NCBI GenBank assembly: GCA_026874595.1
Contig: CM049322.1
Coordinates: forward strand, 25,889,400 to 25,953,399
Source: Sipunculus nudus
Taxonomy: Eukaryota > Annelida > Sipuncula > Golfingiida > Sipunculidae
Reading direction: 5' to 3'
Length of the DNA stretch: 64,000 nucleotides
The notes under the pieces are model-generated. The model was not told where the DNA came from. It saw nothing but the letters and a program-made list of their open reading frames with translations, and ran no database searches. The position numbers and the translations under genes were made by a program. Below, one piece after another: positions 25,785 to 38,693 of the stretch (positions are counted from its first letter, which is position 1; each line of letters starts with the position of its first letter).

Positions 25785-25925
25785 AATATGGTCGATTTCG
25801 GCTGCCGACGATATCGGCCGCAACCCCGACGATGCTACTGCTGGACCCCGACTCTAGTCAGTCAACCATTTCGCCCTCGACTAGGGCGGCGGGGCAGGGA
25901 ACCATTACGGCTGCCGGGCTACCTC
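25785..25925. other. GC-rich block with open frames, unidentified
   Basis: An abrupt GC-rich island between B-like DNA and AT-rich DNA. The + strand is open in one frame from about 25781 to 26050 (its ATG at 25832 gives MLLLDPDSSQSTISPST...), and a second frame gives an Arg-rich stretch. No domain recognised, and no good splice sites flank it. It could be a decayed exon, a transposon fragment or chance. Confidence 0.25.
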
Positions 25926-26753
25926 ATTACTACAAACACGGTTTCATCATAATTAGAACTAGCTTATTCAACCAGAAATATGATGGTAAAATAAAAATAG
26001 ATTTATTCAAAATAAAATTAGTCATATATATAAGAAACATGTGTCAGTAAAAATCTCGAATAACAACACACATATTTGCATTGAATCATAAAGAACATTA
26101 CTTTGTCCTGTAACTTCGTTCACAAATGTATATGAAAGGATAGCAAACCAGGTTTCAATTGTCGTGACGTATTTGAAGCAAATCGTCTAAAGTTTAATTA
26201 AAAGGCACTACCAAATAAAAATTATTAATCTCTCAAATTATATTACTGTAATTAAGAAATCTAACTGTAAAACATAACTATATATACAGAGGTCACAATA
26301 GAAAAATTTCAATCCCGAAATATATACAACTATGTCTTAAAACTATAAACATCTTGCTAACAAATTATAAATAAAGTAAACTCTAAAAAAAAACAGTTTT
26401 GAGATAGTGTCATGTAGTTTGATATTAGTCCATTTAAAAAAAAAATAAAATATCACATGAACATGAATGTTAATTTCATAAATACATATAGCATTTGAAA
26501 GAGCTCTGCACAAGGTATTAAATGATGTATACAGAACATTGGAAGACTTGTGTTTCTGGGGTATTGAAATGTAATGAAGTATTTTACATGCACTCAATAT
26601 CTAATATAACTTCATGCACTGCAATGTTATGAGGATAGTTTATTTATGCTGTATTCACTTTTCAGTAAATCACATGACACTTCAGTTTTTGAATGAGTGT
26701 CACAAAAAAAAATATTCAGTAATCATTGATGCTGTTGTATAATATATTTACAG
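25926..26753. other. AT-rich low-repeat DNA before SIK exon
   Basis: Apparently single-copy intron sequence leading to the acceptor at 26751-26753. The polypyrimidine tract is weak (gttgtataatatatttacag). No further exon found. Confidence 0.5.
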
Positions 26754-26854
26754 GTGTCTTCCTCAGCTGGAGCAGTAGATATCCATCAGACAGTTACAAT
26801 GGAGGAGAAGGAGGATGGGTCTGACAATGAGCTGGATGCTGAAGCAATAGCAAG
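26754..26854 (+). CDS. SIK: SIK-type kinase, internal exon 1 of 3 in window
   Basis: This is an internal exon of a salt-inducible kinase (AMPK-related Ser/Thr kinase) in the regulatory region between the UBA domain and the C-terminal tail. An acceptor ending tatttacag precedes it and the donor is AAG|gttttc. It encodes 33 codons plus two bases, opening VSSSAGAVDIHQ, passing through an acidic stretch (MEEKEDGSDNELD) and ending AEAIA plus AG. Continuing past the donor meets TAG within four codons, so splicing is required. The two spare bases join the G of the exon at 40094 to give AEAIA-RYL, which matches the SIK family pattern of an acidic segment, then ARYL, then a basic-H-T site. The donor is weak at +3 to +6. 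A 24-bp minisatellite begins about 12 bases downstream. The phase at the acceptor is assumed to be 0, because the preceding exon is outside the window. Kinase identity comes from the joined three-exon peptide, not this exon alone. Confidence 0.8.
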
Positions 26855-26865
26855 GTTTTCGTAGT

Positions 26866-27545
26866 TAACAAATTCATAGTGAGCAAATGTGACTAACTGC
26901 TAGTAAAGAAATGTGACAAACTCTCAGTGAGTTAATGTGACAAACTCTTAGTGAGGAAACATTACAAACTCATAGTGAGGAATTGTGACACTCAATATGA
27001 GGTAATGTGGAAAGCTGATTATAAGGAAATGTGACAAGCTAATAGTGAGGGATTGAAACAAACACCATGAGGTAAAGTGACAAACTCATAGTGACGAAAT
27101 GAACCAGACTGATAGTGAGGAAATATGACAAAAACAAAAAGAGGTTATGTGACAAACTCAAAGTGAGGAAATTTGACAGAGTCATAGTGAGGAAATGGGA
27201 CAAACACGTAGTGAGGTAATGTGACAAACTAAGGGTGAGGAAATGTGACACTCATAGTGAAGAAATGTGACAAATACATAGTGAGGAAATGTGACAAACG
27301 CAAGGTGAGGTAATGTGACAGACTCATAGTGAGCTTATGTGACAGACTTATTGTGAGGAAATATGACAGACTCATAGTGAGGAAATGTAACAAACATAGT
27401 TAAGAAAGGGGACAAACTCATAGTGAAGAAATGTGACAGACTCGTAGTGAGGATTTGTGACAAACACATAGTGAGGAAATATGACTAACTCGTAGTGAGG
27501 TAATGTGACAAGCTAATGGAGAGTTAATGTGACAAGCACATATTC
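26866..27545 (+). repeat. 24-bp minisatellite
   Basis: About 28 degenerate copies of aaactcatagtgaggaaatgtgac, starting about 12 bases after the SIK donor. The 24-bp period keeps a minus-strand frame open (27039-27251, Leu/Ser/Thr-rich), which is not evidence of a gene. Confidence 0.92.
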
Positions 27546-27743
27546 TTGTCTCCCTGCTTTTACTGAAGGGGGGGACAGCATAGGTCAGAGAAATGGTTAG
27601 TGTCCAACCATCTGTCTATAAGGCCTACCTCAGTGGTGTTGGAAACAAATTGCCATACAATTACCTTACTCACACCATTGATGCATCACAGGGACACATG
27701 GTAAAGATTGAATATTGATGTCCTTTACAGCTCAGCAGGCTGA
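27546..27743. other. Short C-like remnant
   Basis: Non-array DNA containing ttcttgtctccctgctttta, a G run and atgtcctttacagctcagcaggctga just before a B 5' end. It may be a decayed repeat end; nothing coding. Confidence 0.35.
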
Positions 27744-30700
27744 AGCGAACCTGTGAGCTTATGCGATGGTGTGGCGGCGTCCGTCGTGCATCGTCTGTCG
27801 TGCACAGTCTGTACATTAACCATAGCTATCTCAAAAACAGCAGGAGCTAGCATCACCATCTTTTTTGCAGATAATCAGTCATCCTAAAATATATATCGGA
27901 TTTTGTTTATTTTTTTTCTAACTCCATTTTCTTAGATTTTATAGGGAAATGCTAAAAAAGCTTTAAAAATCTTCTTCTCTGAAAATGTCCAGCCAGATTG
28001 TCCAATATTTCACAGAAATAATCCCTGGAATAATCTTTCTCGAATTTGTTCCAATGGTTCCAGTTTGGAGATTTTTGGCCGAGTTACAGGAGGTTGAACT
28101 TTGTTAACTGTGCAAAAAAGCATATTAAAATTTAAATCTCAGAAACGGCTGTAGCTATCATCACCAAATTTTATGCCAATGTTGGTCACATAGGTCTATC
28201 TGAAATTGAAGTATTGGTGGCGCCACCTGCATAGGCCTTTTTGTACAGGGTCATCAGTGCCTGTATCACACTGAGGGCTACAAAAAACTTCTTCTCTGAA
28301 ACCATATGGCTAAAATGTTTAATATTGCACAGAAATGATCCTAGAGTAGTGCTTTCTGAAGTTTGTTCAAATGGTCTCAGTTTAGTGACTTTTGGCTGAG
28401 TTATTGGAAGCTGAATTTAGTCATATGCTGTAACAGCCCATTTTAGCACAGTGGCTACAAAGATCTTCTTCTCAAAAACCACTGGGCCAAATTCTTAAAT
28501 CTCACACATTAATTATCCTCAGATGTTGACAATTCAAGTTTGTTCAAATGGTTTTGGTTCAGTGATTTTTTGCTGAGTTATGAAGCTGAACTTAGCCAGT
28601 TTGCTGTATCTTCCTGTATGAGTTATAAACCTGCGAAACGTTTTTCAACTGATGCCACTGAAGCAAGTTTGTTAAATATTTTACAAGATTAATCCCTACA
28701 GTAATTCTTGTAATAATTGTCATTAATGGTTCCACATGAATGATTTTTGGTTGAATTATGGAGATTGAGTTGAGTCATTTTACCATACATGTGATGCTGT
28801 GTGATGCTGTTACATCTAGCCTGGCACCAGTTTATCAGCATCTCTTACAACATGCCACTAGACATTTAGATTTCAGGTTATCTTTGGTTAATATTGACAA
28901 GAAAGTTTTTTTAAAAGCTTTTAAAAAATTTAGATTTATGATTTAAGTTATTCATCATACCAACCATATTCATCATTACAATCATGGATAATTATCTCAC
29001 TGTGGCTATATAAAGACAACTGTACGTGATTATAAATTATTGGTATCTCTACTCAACTTAATTCAAGAATTTGCCATCAATGAGATATATCTGTATTTCA
29101 ATTTTGCATTCAGTATGCATCTGTAATAATTTTACATATATTCCTGATTTCTTTTTTTATAAAAAAAAGTCAGCTGAAAAGCATTTTGTATTTGGAAAAT
29201 AAATTTCAAAGTTATTTCAAGTAGGGACCACTTTTTTGTACAGATGGCAGCACTTGGTTTACCATTGGCAGTTTGCCAGTGCCTTGATGTTTGCCATTAG
29301 CCAAGATGATGTCAGCTCTATAAATAGTTTTGGCACAGTGCCAGGATTGGAAGAAGTGCAGCCAAGTATAGGCCAAGAGTTCACTTAGTGCAGTAGCTGC
29401 ATTCTATTTATAGCTTTGGCAGACTGCTCACTGCATCATATTTGGCACAAAGTTCAGCCTGAATCTATTTATAGCTTTGGCAGACTGCCAACTGTGTCAG
29501 ATTATGCAATAGGTCAAGAGTTCACTCAGTGCAGCCAGGTACAGGTCAAAAGTTCACTCAGTCTAGCCAGATGCAGGTCAAGAGTTCACTCAGTGCAGTA
29601 GCTTGAGGCAGCAATTTGTAACAGGTCACTCGGGGGCAACTGCCTTACTCACCTAAGCCTTGTCAGCCCAGTGCATCAAACTCTTGGGAAGTTTGATGTA
29701 TTGGACTGATATTTTGACCTGTCTATGCGTCTTAAATGGTATTCTCATTTACAAGACAGGTGGTGCCACCTGCATTGACTTTTGCAGTGTATGCGCCTGC
29801 TTATTTCTACAGAGGAATTTGATACATCAGCCTAAAATTGGGCATGTATATACATATAGGGTAGCTTTATAGTGTACAAGACTGGTGGTGCCACCTACAA
29901 TAATTTTCGCACAGTGTATTTCACATGCTTATTTCACAGGAGGGGTTTGACATATCAGTCTGACATTGGGCATATGTATATATCTCTTCGTTGTATATTA
30001 GACTGGTGGTGCCAGCTACAATCATTGTATCTGCCAAAACAGAGATTTGCGGATACTATGTTTTCAGTCGGACGCAGACGCTGCCACCATCGCCACATAG
30101 GTTTCCGGAGAACTCCTCCATAACCACTGGGCAGAATTTTAAGCGAACCTGTGAGCTTATGCAATGGCGTAGCGTTGTCCATCCGATGTCAGGCGTCTGC
30201 CGTCCAGGGCTGACTTTCCACCGTCAATGGCTGTAAGTCAAATACCGTTGGAGCTAGCAGCTCCAAATTACATGTAAGAATTAGTCACATGTGAAACTTG
30301 GTGCCCTGGAGCTTATTATTGGGTATCTGCATTAATTTAGATTTTATAGAGAAAAAGCTTAAAAACCTTTAAAACCTGAAACTGTCCAGCCAAATTGTCC
30401 AATATTTCACAGAAATGATCCCTGGAACAATCTCTCTCAAGTTTGTTCGAATGGTTCCAGTTCTGAGATTTTATAAAACTGATATGTATCTGATTTTGAG
30501 GTATTGATGGTGCCACCAACATTGATTTGCTTTTTACAAGCGAAAATGTAATTTTAAACTCTTCTAGCTTATACACTGATTTATGATGAAACTGTTAAGC
30601 TGATTGGTTTAAACTTTACCAGAATTATTCTATGGTAGGGTTCTGCCAGTTTTATAAGAATAGATTGGGTAAATACAGTTTTAAAAAAGCATTGTAGCCA

Positions 30701-30823
30701 ATTGAAAAAGGCTTTCTGTATTTGAAAACAGATTTGACTTCATGCAGCCAAGTCAAGAGGTCACTCAGTACAAACAGGTGGGGTCCAGACATCATCATGG
30801 CAACTGACCTGGCTCTGGGGGGG

Positions 30824-30890
30824 TGTCTAGACAATGTGTCTAGACGTCTAGACACAGCGTCTAGACGTCTGGACACAATGTTTAGATGCA
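30824..30890 (+). repeat. Cluster of TCTAGAC palindromes
   Basis: Perfect 20-bp palindrome GTGTCTAGACGTCTAGACAC at 30836-30855 followed by gcgtctagacgtctggacac. A homologous cluster with the same 20-mer lies at 56100-56119. Confidence 0.9.
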
Positions 30891-31141
30891 GAATTCCCAG
30901 ATTATTGGAACAATATCTTTCAACTGTTTGAAAAAACTTGGTTTGTATTTTAAGCGAATCAGGTTTATCATCAGGTCACATGTGAACTGCTGTGCCTTCA
31001 TTTTTGGTTGACCTCTGACCTTTCCTTGCTGCCCAGTGTCCATTTGTGCATCTGTTTCCACAGATAAACCCACATATCTCGGGAACCGTTTGACCGATCA
31101 GGCTAAAAATTTTGCACAAATGTAGCCCTTTGATAGTTTTA

Positions 31142-31640
31142 TAACATACACTAAAAAATGTGGCGCCACCTGCAACCATTTTTGCACAGCGTCCATCTGT
31201 TCATCTGCCTTGGGATAATATTACTCCTATCTCAGCAGTGGTTTGACTTATCCACCTGAAATTTTGCAGGTTTATACATCCTGGACAGCTTTCTCGATTT
31301 TATGACAAGTGTCGACACCTACTTTCACATTTACTCTGCGACATCCAAGCTCATATCTTGGGAACTGTTTTACCGATTAGGCAAAATTTTGCATGTGTAT
31401 AGATCTCACATAGCTCTTCATTATAGGCAAAACTGGTCGTGCCACCTGCAACCACTTATGCACAGCATCCATCTGTTGATCTGCCTTGGGATAAAATCAC
31501 TCATATCTCGGCAGTGGTTTGACTTATCCACATGAAATTTTGCAGGTTTATACATCCTGGACAATTTTCTCAATTTTATGACAGGTGGCACCACTTACAT
31601 TCACGTTTAAGCTGCAGACATCCATGCTAATATGCAACAC
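31142..31640 (+). repeat. ~279-bp palindrome array, inner copy
   Basis: Two units with degenerate palindromes (gtggcgccacctgcaacca near 31162; ggtcgtgccacc near 31436; ggtggcaccact near 31585). Confidence 0.8.
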
Positions 31641-31878
31641 ACCACGCTCTATTCCCCTTGCCACTTAATCCATGCCTCACTTCACCCGTCCCACTCTGAT
31701 TTATGCGGATACACATGGTGGCTTGTCAACTACCCATATTCTGGTTTTAAAATTTTCTAGTCGGAAACTTGCAGGTAGATATGCAGGACTTAGGAGGATC
31801 AATATTAAATTTTAAAAATAAACCTCCATTCATACTCCTAAACTTTGCACAGGTTCGCATTAGGCCTGTAGGCCTTGT

Positions 31879-32300
31879 ATATATAATTTTATATACAGAG
31901 AGAATAAAAAGAAAATATAATTGTATATATAGGCCTTATATAAATCTCTCTCTAAATATTTTTATATGAGAGCTTGAAAAATATACAATTATATATATTA
32001 GCAAATAATCAAAATACCCCTCCCCCACCGTTATAGATTGATTATCGGTAAATACTTGTACATATATTATTTATCATGGATTAGAGAATAATTGCAAAAG
32101 CAGAACTTCATACAGTTGAATGGTTCTGTTTAATTATTGACAGAATATAACTCAGCACATGAAGTGCATGCACAGTTTAAGTTTTCGACCGAGTACCATG
32201 TATCCCTGCAATATTTGCAGTTTGCAAACAACACATCCTCAACCGCGGTTTCGGCGTAATCTACTTTTGTAGATATCGTTTATTTTACAAATTTTCATAT
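31879..32300. other. AT-rich stretch between nested elements
   Basis: Begins right after the inner B 3' end with tatataattttatataca. An inverted pair is present (ataattgtatatata near 31916; atatacaattatatata near 31981). No gene seen. Confidence 0.4.
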
Positions 32301-32329
32301 TTCATCGTTCGACCTACAGACACATTTCC

Positions 32330-33300
32330 TTTCTGGACAGCTTTCTTGATTTTATGACAGGTGGCGCCACCTACATTCACATTTAAGCTGCAGACATCCA
32401 AGCTCATCTCGGGAACCATTTGACCAGTTGGGCCAAAAATTTGCATGTGTATAGATCTCCCATAGCTCTTTATCATATGCAAAACTGGTGGTGCCACATG
32501 CCACAATTTTTGCACAGCGTCCATCTGTTCATCTGCCTTGGGATAAAATCACTCATATCTGGGCAGTGGTTTGACTTATCCACCTGATATTTTGCAGGTT
32601 TATACATCCTTGACAGCTTTCTTGATTTTATGACAGGTGGCGCCACCTACATTCACATTTAAGCTGCAGACATCCAAGCTCATATCTCGGGAACCGTTTG
32701 ACCAGTTGGACCAAAATTTTGCATGTGTATAGATCTCCCATAGCTCTTTATGAAATGCAAAACTGGTGGTGCCACCTGCCATGATTTTTGCACAGCGTCC
32801 ATCTGTTCATCTGCCTTGGGATAAAATCACTCATATCTCGGCAGTGGTTTGACATACCTCCCTGAAATTTTGCATGTGTATAGATCTCATGTAGCTCTTA
32901 ATCATACACAAAATTGGTGGTGCCATCTGCCACCATTTTTGCACAGCGTCCGTCTGTTTGTCTGCTGTGGGCTAAAATCACTCATATCTCAGTAGTGGTT
33001 TGATGTATCCACCTGAAATTTTGCATGTTTATACATCTTGGATAGCTTTCTGGATTTTTTGGCAGGTGGCGCCACCTACATTTATGTATATGCTGCTGAC
33101 ATTCAGGCTTATATTTCAGGACTGGTTTGACTTATTCCACTGAAATTTTGCATGTGTATAGATCTCATATCTCTGCATTGGTTGGACTTATCCACCTGAA
33201 ATTTTGCATGTGTATACATCCTGGACAGCTTTCTTGATATTATGACAGGTGGCGCCACCTACATACACATTTCGGCTGCAGACATCCAGGCTATTATGCA
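32330..33300 (+). repeat. ~279-bp palindrome array, outer copy
   Basis: About 3.5 units with perfect GGTGGCGCCACC near 32360, 32637, 33064 and 33248 and ggtggtgccac(c/a) versions between them. Confidence 0.88.
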
Positions 33301-33604
33301 ACACACCTCACTCTATGTACCCTTGCCACTCAATCTATTCCTCACTTCACCTTTCCCACTTTGATTTTGGCAGATACAGGTAGATGCTTGTTGACTACCC
33401 ATATTCTAGTTTTTGTGTTGTGTGCACCCATGCCAGAATTGCAGCAGTGATGTATGTTTAATTGTTTCTTGTTCTAAGTGTTTAGTACTTGCATTGTTCA
33501 TATACATGTTACACATGTTCTTGAAAAGTAATGGTCCAGCATTGAAGCATTATACCTGGTGTAATCTCATTGCACAGGTTCGCATTAGGCCTGTAGGCCT
33601 TGTT

Positions 33605-34300
33605 AATAACTCATTAATTAATTAGGATATCCCACTCAAATTTATGACTTAACAATGAACACATTTAGAGACACCTTATGGTATAGAAATGAATTCATCT
33701 TGTATAGAACTTAATAACAAATTCTTAGTAATGTAACAGAATCTCTGTCCCAATTAATCTTAAAATCATTTGTTGACCCCAAATTCTGATAATTAACCTG
33801 ATTGTAAATTTCTGATATTTAGAGGAAAATAAAAGAGATGATAAACTTTAGAATTATGTTTATATGAATGTTTTCTGATCTCTGAGTGCAAAGATATTAA
33901 CTACTAAACATTTACCAGAAACTCACAAATGCCATGCTAATACCTAGTATACACAGGACTCAGGCACTGAGCTATGGACACCTGACATCTTCCAGGGCAT
34001 TAGCTTTACTACAGTATCTTTATTTATCATATATGTATAATTTAAATATATCAAAGCATATAAAAATGAAACCAGTGTATAATTGGTATGAGTAAAAGGT
34101 GACAGTGTTGAGTTTCAATATAAATTCAAAGATCTTATTTATATTAATTTGTAAAATATGAATTTGAGGTTCTGTGCAAAAAATAATTTAATATTTTGTT
34201 AGATATATGTATTTACTCTGCTTTTGTTAAAGGAAATTTCTAAAAAAAAATAAAAAATATCTAAAAGCACATGCATGTTTGATTAAAATTAATTAAGCTG
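33605..34300. other. AT-rich low-repeat DNA
   Basis: No gene, repeat family or RNA recognised. Confidence 0.4.
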
Positions 34301-34454
34301 TTTATTGGTAGCCACATGTTTCCGAATAATCGAATAAACCTTTTGTACTGATACCACGAGTTACCAGCACCAGTTCAACCGCGCTGACCATGCAGTGTAT
34401 CAGAAATTTTAGTGAATGGACAACACTGCCATCAGGTAGACGATATTTGTATAT

Positions 34455-35195
34455 CAAAATCCAACAAGTCCTATGCAGGCTTTTCATCTTTATTACACAC
34501 TAGATTCCCTGAGTGTGGATATTGATAAGTTGTATATAATGGTAATCATCTATTGTGAACATCATGTAAACAGTAATCCATTGAGTATAATACAAATACA
34601 AGGATCATAAACAAGGCCTGTAATGCATCGATTTGCAGAACGCCTGTATAGATCAACGCCGCGGAAAACTAGAAGTACAGAAAAACTGTCTTTATTACGT
34701 ATTTGCTACAAATTTAACTAGCTAAAACACACACACCAACATATATATTTATTATATATATGGGGGATAAAGATAATTCAGTATTCGTGGGGTTATTAAC
34801 AAATTATTCTACACAGCCAATTGACAGCTCAGGAAATAATGCTGACGATATTTGTGTCTCGGCAGCCAACAAGTCCCACACAGGCATTTCTTCTTTATTA
34901 CACACTAGATTCCCCGAGTCTGGTTATTGATCAGTTGTATAATGAAATATCATCTATTGTGAACTTATATAAATAAATATATATAATATAATATATAATA
35001 TAATATAATATAATATAATAATAACTAATATTAATTATTACGGATTTGTTACAAATTTAACTAAAACAAACACACATAAATATCATCTATTGTGAACTTA
35101 TGTAAATAAATATATATAATATAATATAATAATAACTAATATTAATTATTACGGATTTGTTACAAATTTAACTAAAACAAACACACATACATATA
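34455..35195 (+). repeat. ~405-bp local duplication plus (ATAAT)n
   Basis: ccaacaagtcc followed by tttattacacactagattcc and catctattgtgaac occurs near 34462 and again near 34867. A shorter 130-bp piece (catctattgtgaacttat ... ttacaaatttaactaaaaca) is repeated at about 34950 and 35083, with variable (ATAAT)n inside. Confidence 0.75.
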
Positions 35196-35200
35196 TATAT

Positions 35201-35240
<40 letters not shown>
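35190..35240 (+). repeat. (TA)n microsatellite
   Basis: Almost uninterrupted TA dinucleotides, the longest such tract in the window. Confidence 0.9.
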
Positions 35241-35241
<1 letters not shown>

Positions 35242-35836
35242 GATAACGATGATTCAGTATTCATGGGTTATTAATAATAGGTGCCTTATAGGTATAGTCA
35301 TATACAATTCATTCTATATTGCCACTGGACAGCTCCAAAAGTAACTTGGATCGTTATAGGGGCCAATCACCATTAAATAGCAATTACCTTGAACCAGACA
35401 TACCACTAGGACCCCCTGCAATCTGACACTGATATCAGACCACCACATGGCACCACACTGGGCCTGGACTGTTCTCCTGAGCACACATTTTGGCGCAGTC
35501 AGTGCTACCAAAGCAGATACATCTAGCCTAGCACCAGTTTATCAGCATCTGTTACATCATGCCTCTAGACATTTAGATTTCAGGTTATCTATGGTTAATA
35601 TTGACAAGAATGTTTTTTAAAAGCTTTTAAAAAACGTAGATTTATGATTTTAGATATTCCTTATGCCAGGCAATGTTTACAATTACAGGTATGCAGCTCT
35701 CTGTGGGTATATAAAGACGGCTGTACATGGATTATAAATAATTAGTATCCATACTCAACGTAATTCAAGAATTTACAATCAGTGAGATGTATCTGTATTA
35801 TAATTTTGCATTCAGTATGCATCTGTAGTTATTTTT
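35241..35836. other. Low-repeat stretch then B-like tail
   Basis: 35241-35510 is unrecognised and GC-richer near 35400-35500. From about 35513 (agcagatacatctagcc) the text matches the part of B seen at 6170 and 44945. Confidence 0.45.
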
Positions 35837-38693
35837 AGCGAATCTGTTAGCTCATGCGATGGTGTGGGGGCGTCCAGCGTCCATCGTCTGTGCAATAAAC
35901 CATACTATCTCAAAAACGACTGGAGCTAGCATCATGAAAATTAATGCAAAAAGTTAGCCATCTGAAAAACTCAGCATTTTCTTAGATTTTATAGAGAAAA
36001 TGCTAAAAAATCTTTAAAAATCTTCTTCTCTGAAATGGTCAACCCACATTGTTCAATATTTCACAGAAATAATCTCTTATACCATCTCTCTCAAGTTTGT
36101 ACAAATGGTTAAATTTGGGTCAATTTTGGCCGAGTTACAGGAAGTTGAACATTGTCATCTGTCAAAAAAAGCATACTAAAATGACAGTCTCAGAAACAGC
36201 CGGAGCTATCATCACCAAATTTTATGCCAGTGTTGGTCACATTGAGTCATATATGAAATTTATGTATTGGTGGCACCACCTGCATTGACCTTTTTTGTAC
36301 AGGGGTCATTGGTCTTCTGTACTTTTACCCATAATTTCTCACGAATAGCAGAAGCTACCATCCCCTGATTTTATGCAATTATCTGTCACATATCAAATGT
36401 TGTGGGATTCAGCTTATTATTTTGTTATCCGCATCTACTTAGATTTTATAGGGAAAAGGCTGAAAAATCTTTAAAAGTCTTCTTCTTGTAAACTGTCCAG
36501 CAAAATTGTTCAATATTTTACAGAAATGATCCCAGAGGCAAGCCCTCTCAAGTTTGTTCAAATGGTTTGATGAATTTTAGCGGAGTTACACAAATTTGAA
36601 CTTAGTAATTTGGCCAAGTAAGCATACTGACATAGTAATCTCAGAAATGACAGAAGCTAGCATAACCAAGTATTATGCAAATGTTGGTCACATGACTCAT
36701 ATTTGAAATTGCAGATTTTGTGGTGCCACCTACATTGACCTGTTTTTTTATGGGCAAAAAACCTCCTAATATTAGCCTCTTTCAGCTTAATGACGAAACT
36801 GTCAAGTTGAATTGTTCAATTTTTCAAAAGAATTATCCTAGGACATGGTTCTTTCAATCATATCAGAATATACTGAGTTTGTTGAGTTTTGGTTGTGTTG
36901 TGAAAAGCTTAAGTTGGTCTTATAGCCATTATTATGTCTTTTTGAAACTGAGGACTGCAGTGGTGTTCTTCTACAAAATTATTATTTCAATTATATCTTC
37001 TGTAACATTGCACAACAATTATTCTTAAGTGGCCTTTGTTCAAGTTTACTAGAATGATTTTTGGCAGAACTATTGGACCTTAAACAATGAAAGTATTTGA
37101 AGTTGCAGATTTCATGGTGCCACCTACATTGACTTGTTTTTTATAGGCAAGAACCTCATGATTTAGCCTCTTTCAGCTTATAATGTTTATGATGAAACTG
37201 TCAAGTTGAATCGTTCAATTTTAAAATGAATTATCCAAGGACATGGTTCTTTCAATCATATAAGAATAGATTGAGTTTGTTGATTTATGGTTGAGTCTTG
37301 AAAAGCTTAAGTTTGTCTTATTGCCATTATTATGTCTATTTCAAACTGAGGACTGCAATAGTGTTCTCATACAAAATTGTTTTATCAATCATAACTGCTG
37401 TAACATTGCACAAAAATTATTCTTAGGTGGCCTTTGTTCAAGTTTACTTGAATGATTTTTGGCAGAATTATTGGACCTTTAACAAAAAAGGACTGCATCT
37501 TTTATTATTCTAGATATTATTGGTAAAAAGTTTATGAATATGTCAGCTTGAAAAAAAAAGCATTTTAGCCAAAGTCTTTCAGTATGTGTAAACAGATTTA
37601 CCAACAGGCCAAGATTGTGTCTCTATCAGTAAATAGGTTGAAAATCTGCCAACTGTTTCAGATTTTGCAACAGATCAAGAGTTCATTCAGTGCAGCCAGA
37701 TATAGGTCAAGAGTTCAGTCAGTGCAGCCAAGCACAAGGCATGTGATCACCTCATGGGTGTCATGTGAACCCCTCATTGGCAGCATGTGATCGCCTCGTG
37801 GGTAGCATGTGATCACCTCATAGGTGTCATGCCCCTCAGGGCTGCATGTGGAGCCAGTCTGTGAGCTAATGCAATGATGTGGCTACTATTTTAGTTTGGC
37901 AACAGGCCAAAAATCAGTCTGGATCTAGTAAAAGCTTTGGCAGACTGCCAACTGTATCAGATTAAGCAACAGGTCAAGAGTTCACTCAGTGCAGCCAGGT
38001 ATAGGTCAGGAGTTCACTCAGTGCAGTAGCTGCATTTTGTTTACAGGTCAAAAGTTCAATCAGTGTAGCCAGGTGCAGGTCAAGAGTTCACTTAGTGCAG
38101 TAGCCTGAGCTATCAATTTGTCACAGTTCACTCAGGGCAACTGCCTTTCTCACCTAGCCCCGTGCATCAGACTCAAGGTAGGTTTGATGTAATTGCCTGA
38201 TAGTTTGACCTGTCTATGTGTCTTTCATGGCTTTCTCGTTCACAAGACAGGTGTCGCCACCTACAGTGACTTCTGCACAGTGTATGCGCCTGCTTATTTC
38301 TACAGAGGAATTTGATATATCAGCCTGAAATTGGCATATTTATACTTATCAAATGGCTTTGTTGTATACAAGACTGGTGGTGCCACCTACAATTTTTTTT
38401 GCACAGTGTGTGTCCCTGCTTATTTCTCAGGAGGGGTTTGATATATCAGTCTGAAATTTGGCATATTTTTATATCTCTGATAGCTTAGTTGTATACAAGA
38501 CTGGTGGTGCCAGTTACGATCATTTTTGTGTTGTGTGCACCCATGCCAGAATTTCAGCAGTGATGTTTGTGTAATTGTTTCTTATTCAAAATGTTTAGTA
38601 CTTGCATTGTTTATATACATGAAAAGTAATGGTCCAGCATTGAAACATTATACATGGTGTATATCCCAAGGCACAGGTTCACATTAGGCCTGT
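35837..38693 (+). mobile_element. Family B element, copy B6 (3' end truncated)
   Basis: 5' agcgaatctgttagctcatgc at 35837. It keeps the empty hot-spot (gatcatttttgtgttgtg near 38518) and ends at gcacaggttcacattaggcc (38671-38690), where the terminal palindrome is lost and the 60-bp satellite begins. The segment 36480-37080 is nearly identical to 45890-46480. Confidence 0.7.

Larger units (their letters stand above)
30142..31878 (+). mobile_element. Family B element, innermost copy (subtype with TCTAGAC cluster)
   Basis: 5' agcgaacctgtgagcttatgc at 30142; 3' gcacaggttcgcattaggcc ending near 31878. It contains the XbaI-palindrome cluster, a short palindrome array, an E-type 3' end near 31740 and the pre-terminal text aaataaacctccattcatac. 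The copy at 55322-58543 shares all of these, so they form one subtype. Confidence 0.65.
30027..33412 (+). mobile_element. Family E element nested in B5
   Basis: The 5' hairpin at 30027-30056 starts GTATCTGCCAAAA. The 3' subterminal repeat at 33365-33377 is TTTTGGCAGATAC, its exact complement, followed by cccatattctagtt. In B1 the pair is instead CCG/CGG, so the two arms differ together between copies. A second B (30142-31878) is nested inside. Confidence 0.65.
27744..33604 (+). mobile_element. Family B element, copy B5 (outer, carries nested E and B)
   Basis: 5' agcgaacctgtgagcttatgc at 27744; 3' cgcattaggcctgtaggcc at 33581-33599, then ttgtt. It follows B order to 30026, where an E element begins at the usual hot-spot, and resumes at 33413 with tttgtgttgtgtgcaccc. 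Net B sequence is about 2.5 kb. Confidence 0.65.

Noticed and set aside
27039-27251. Minus-strand Leu/Ser/Thr-rich frame
   Set aside because: Explained by the 24-bp minisatellite; low complexity.
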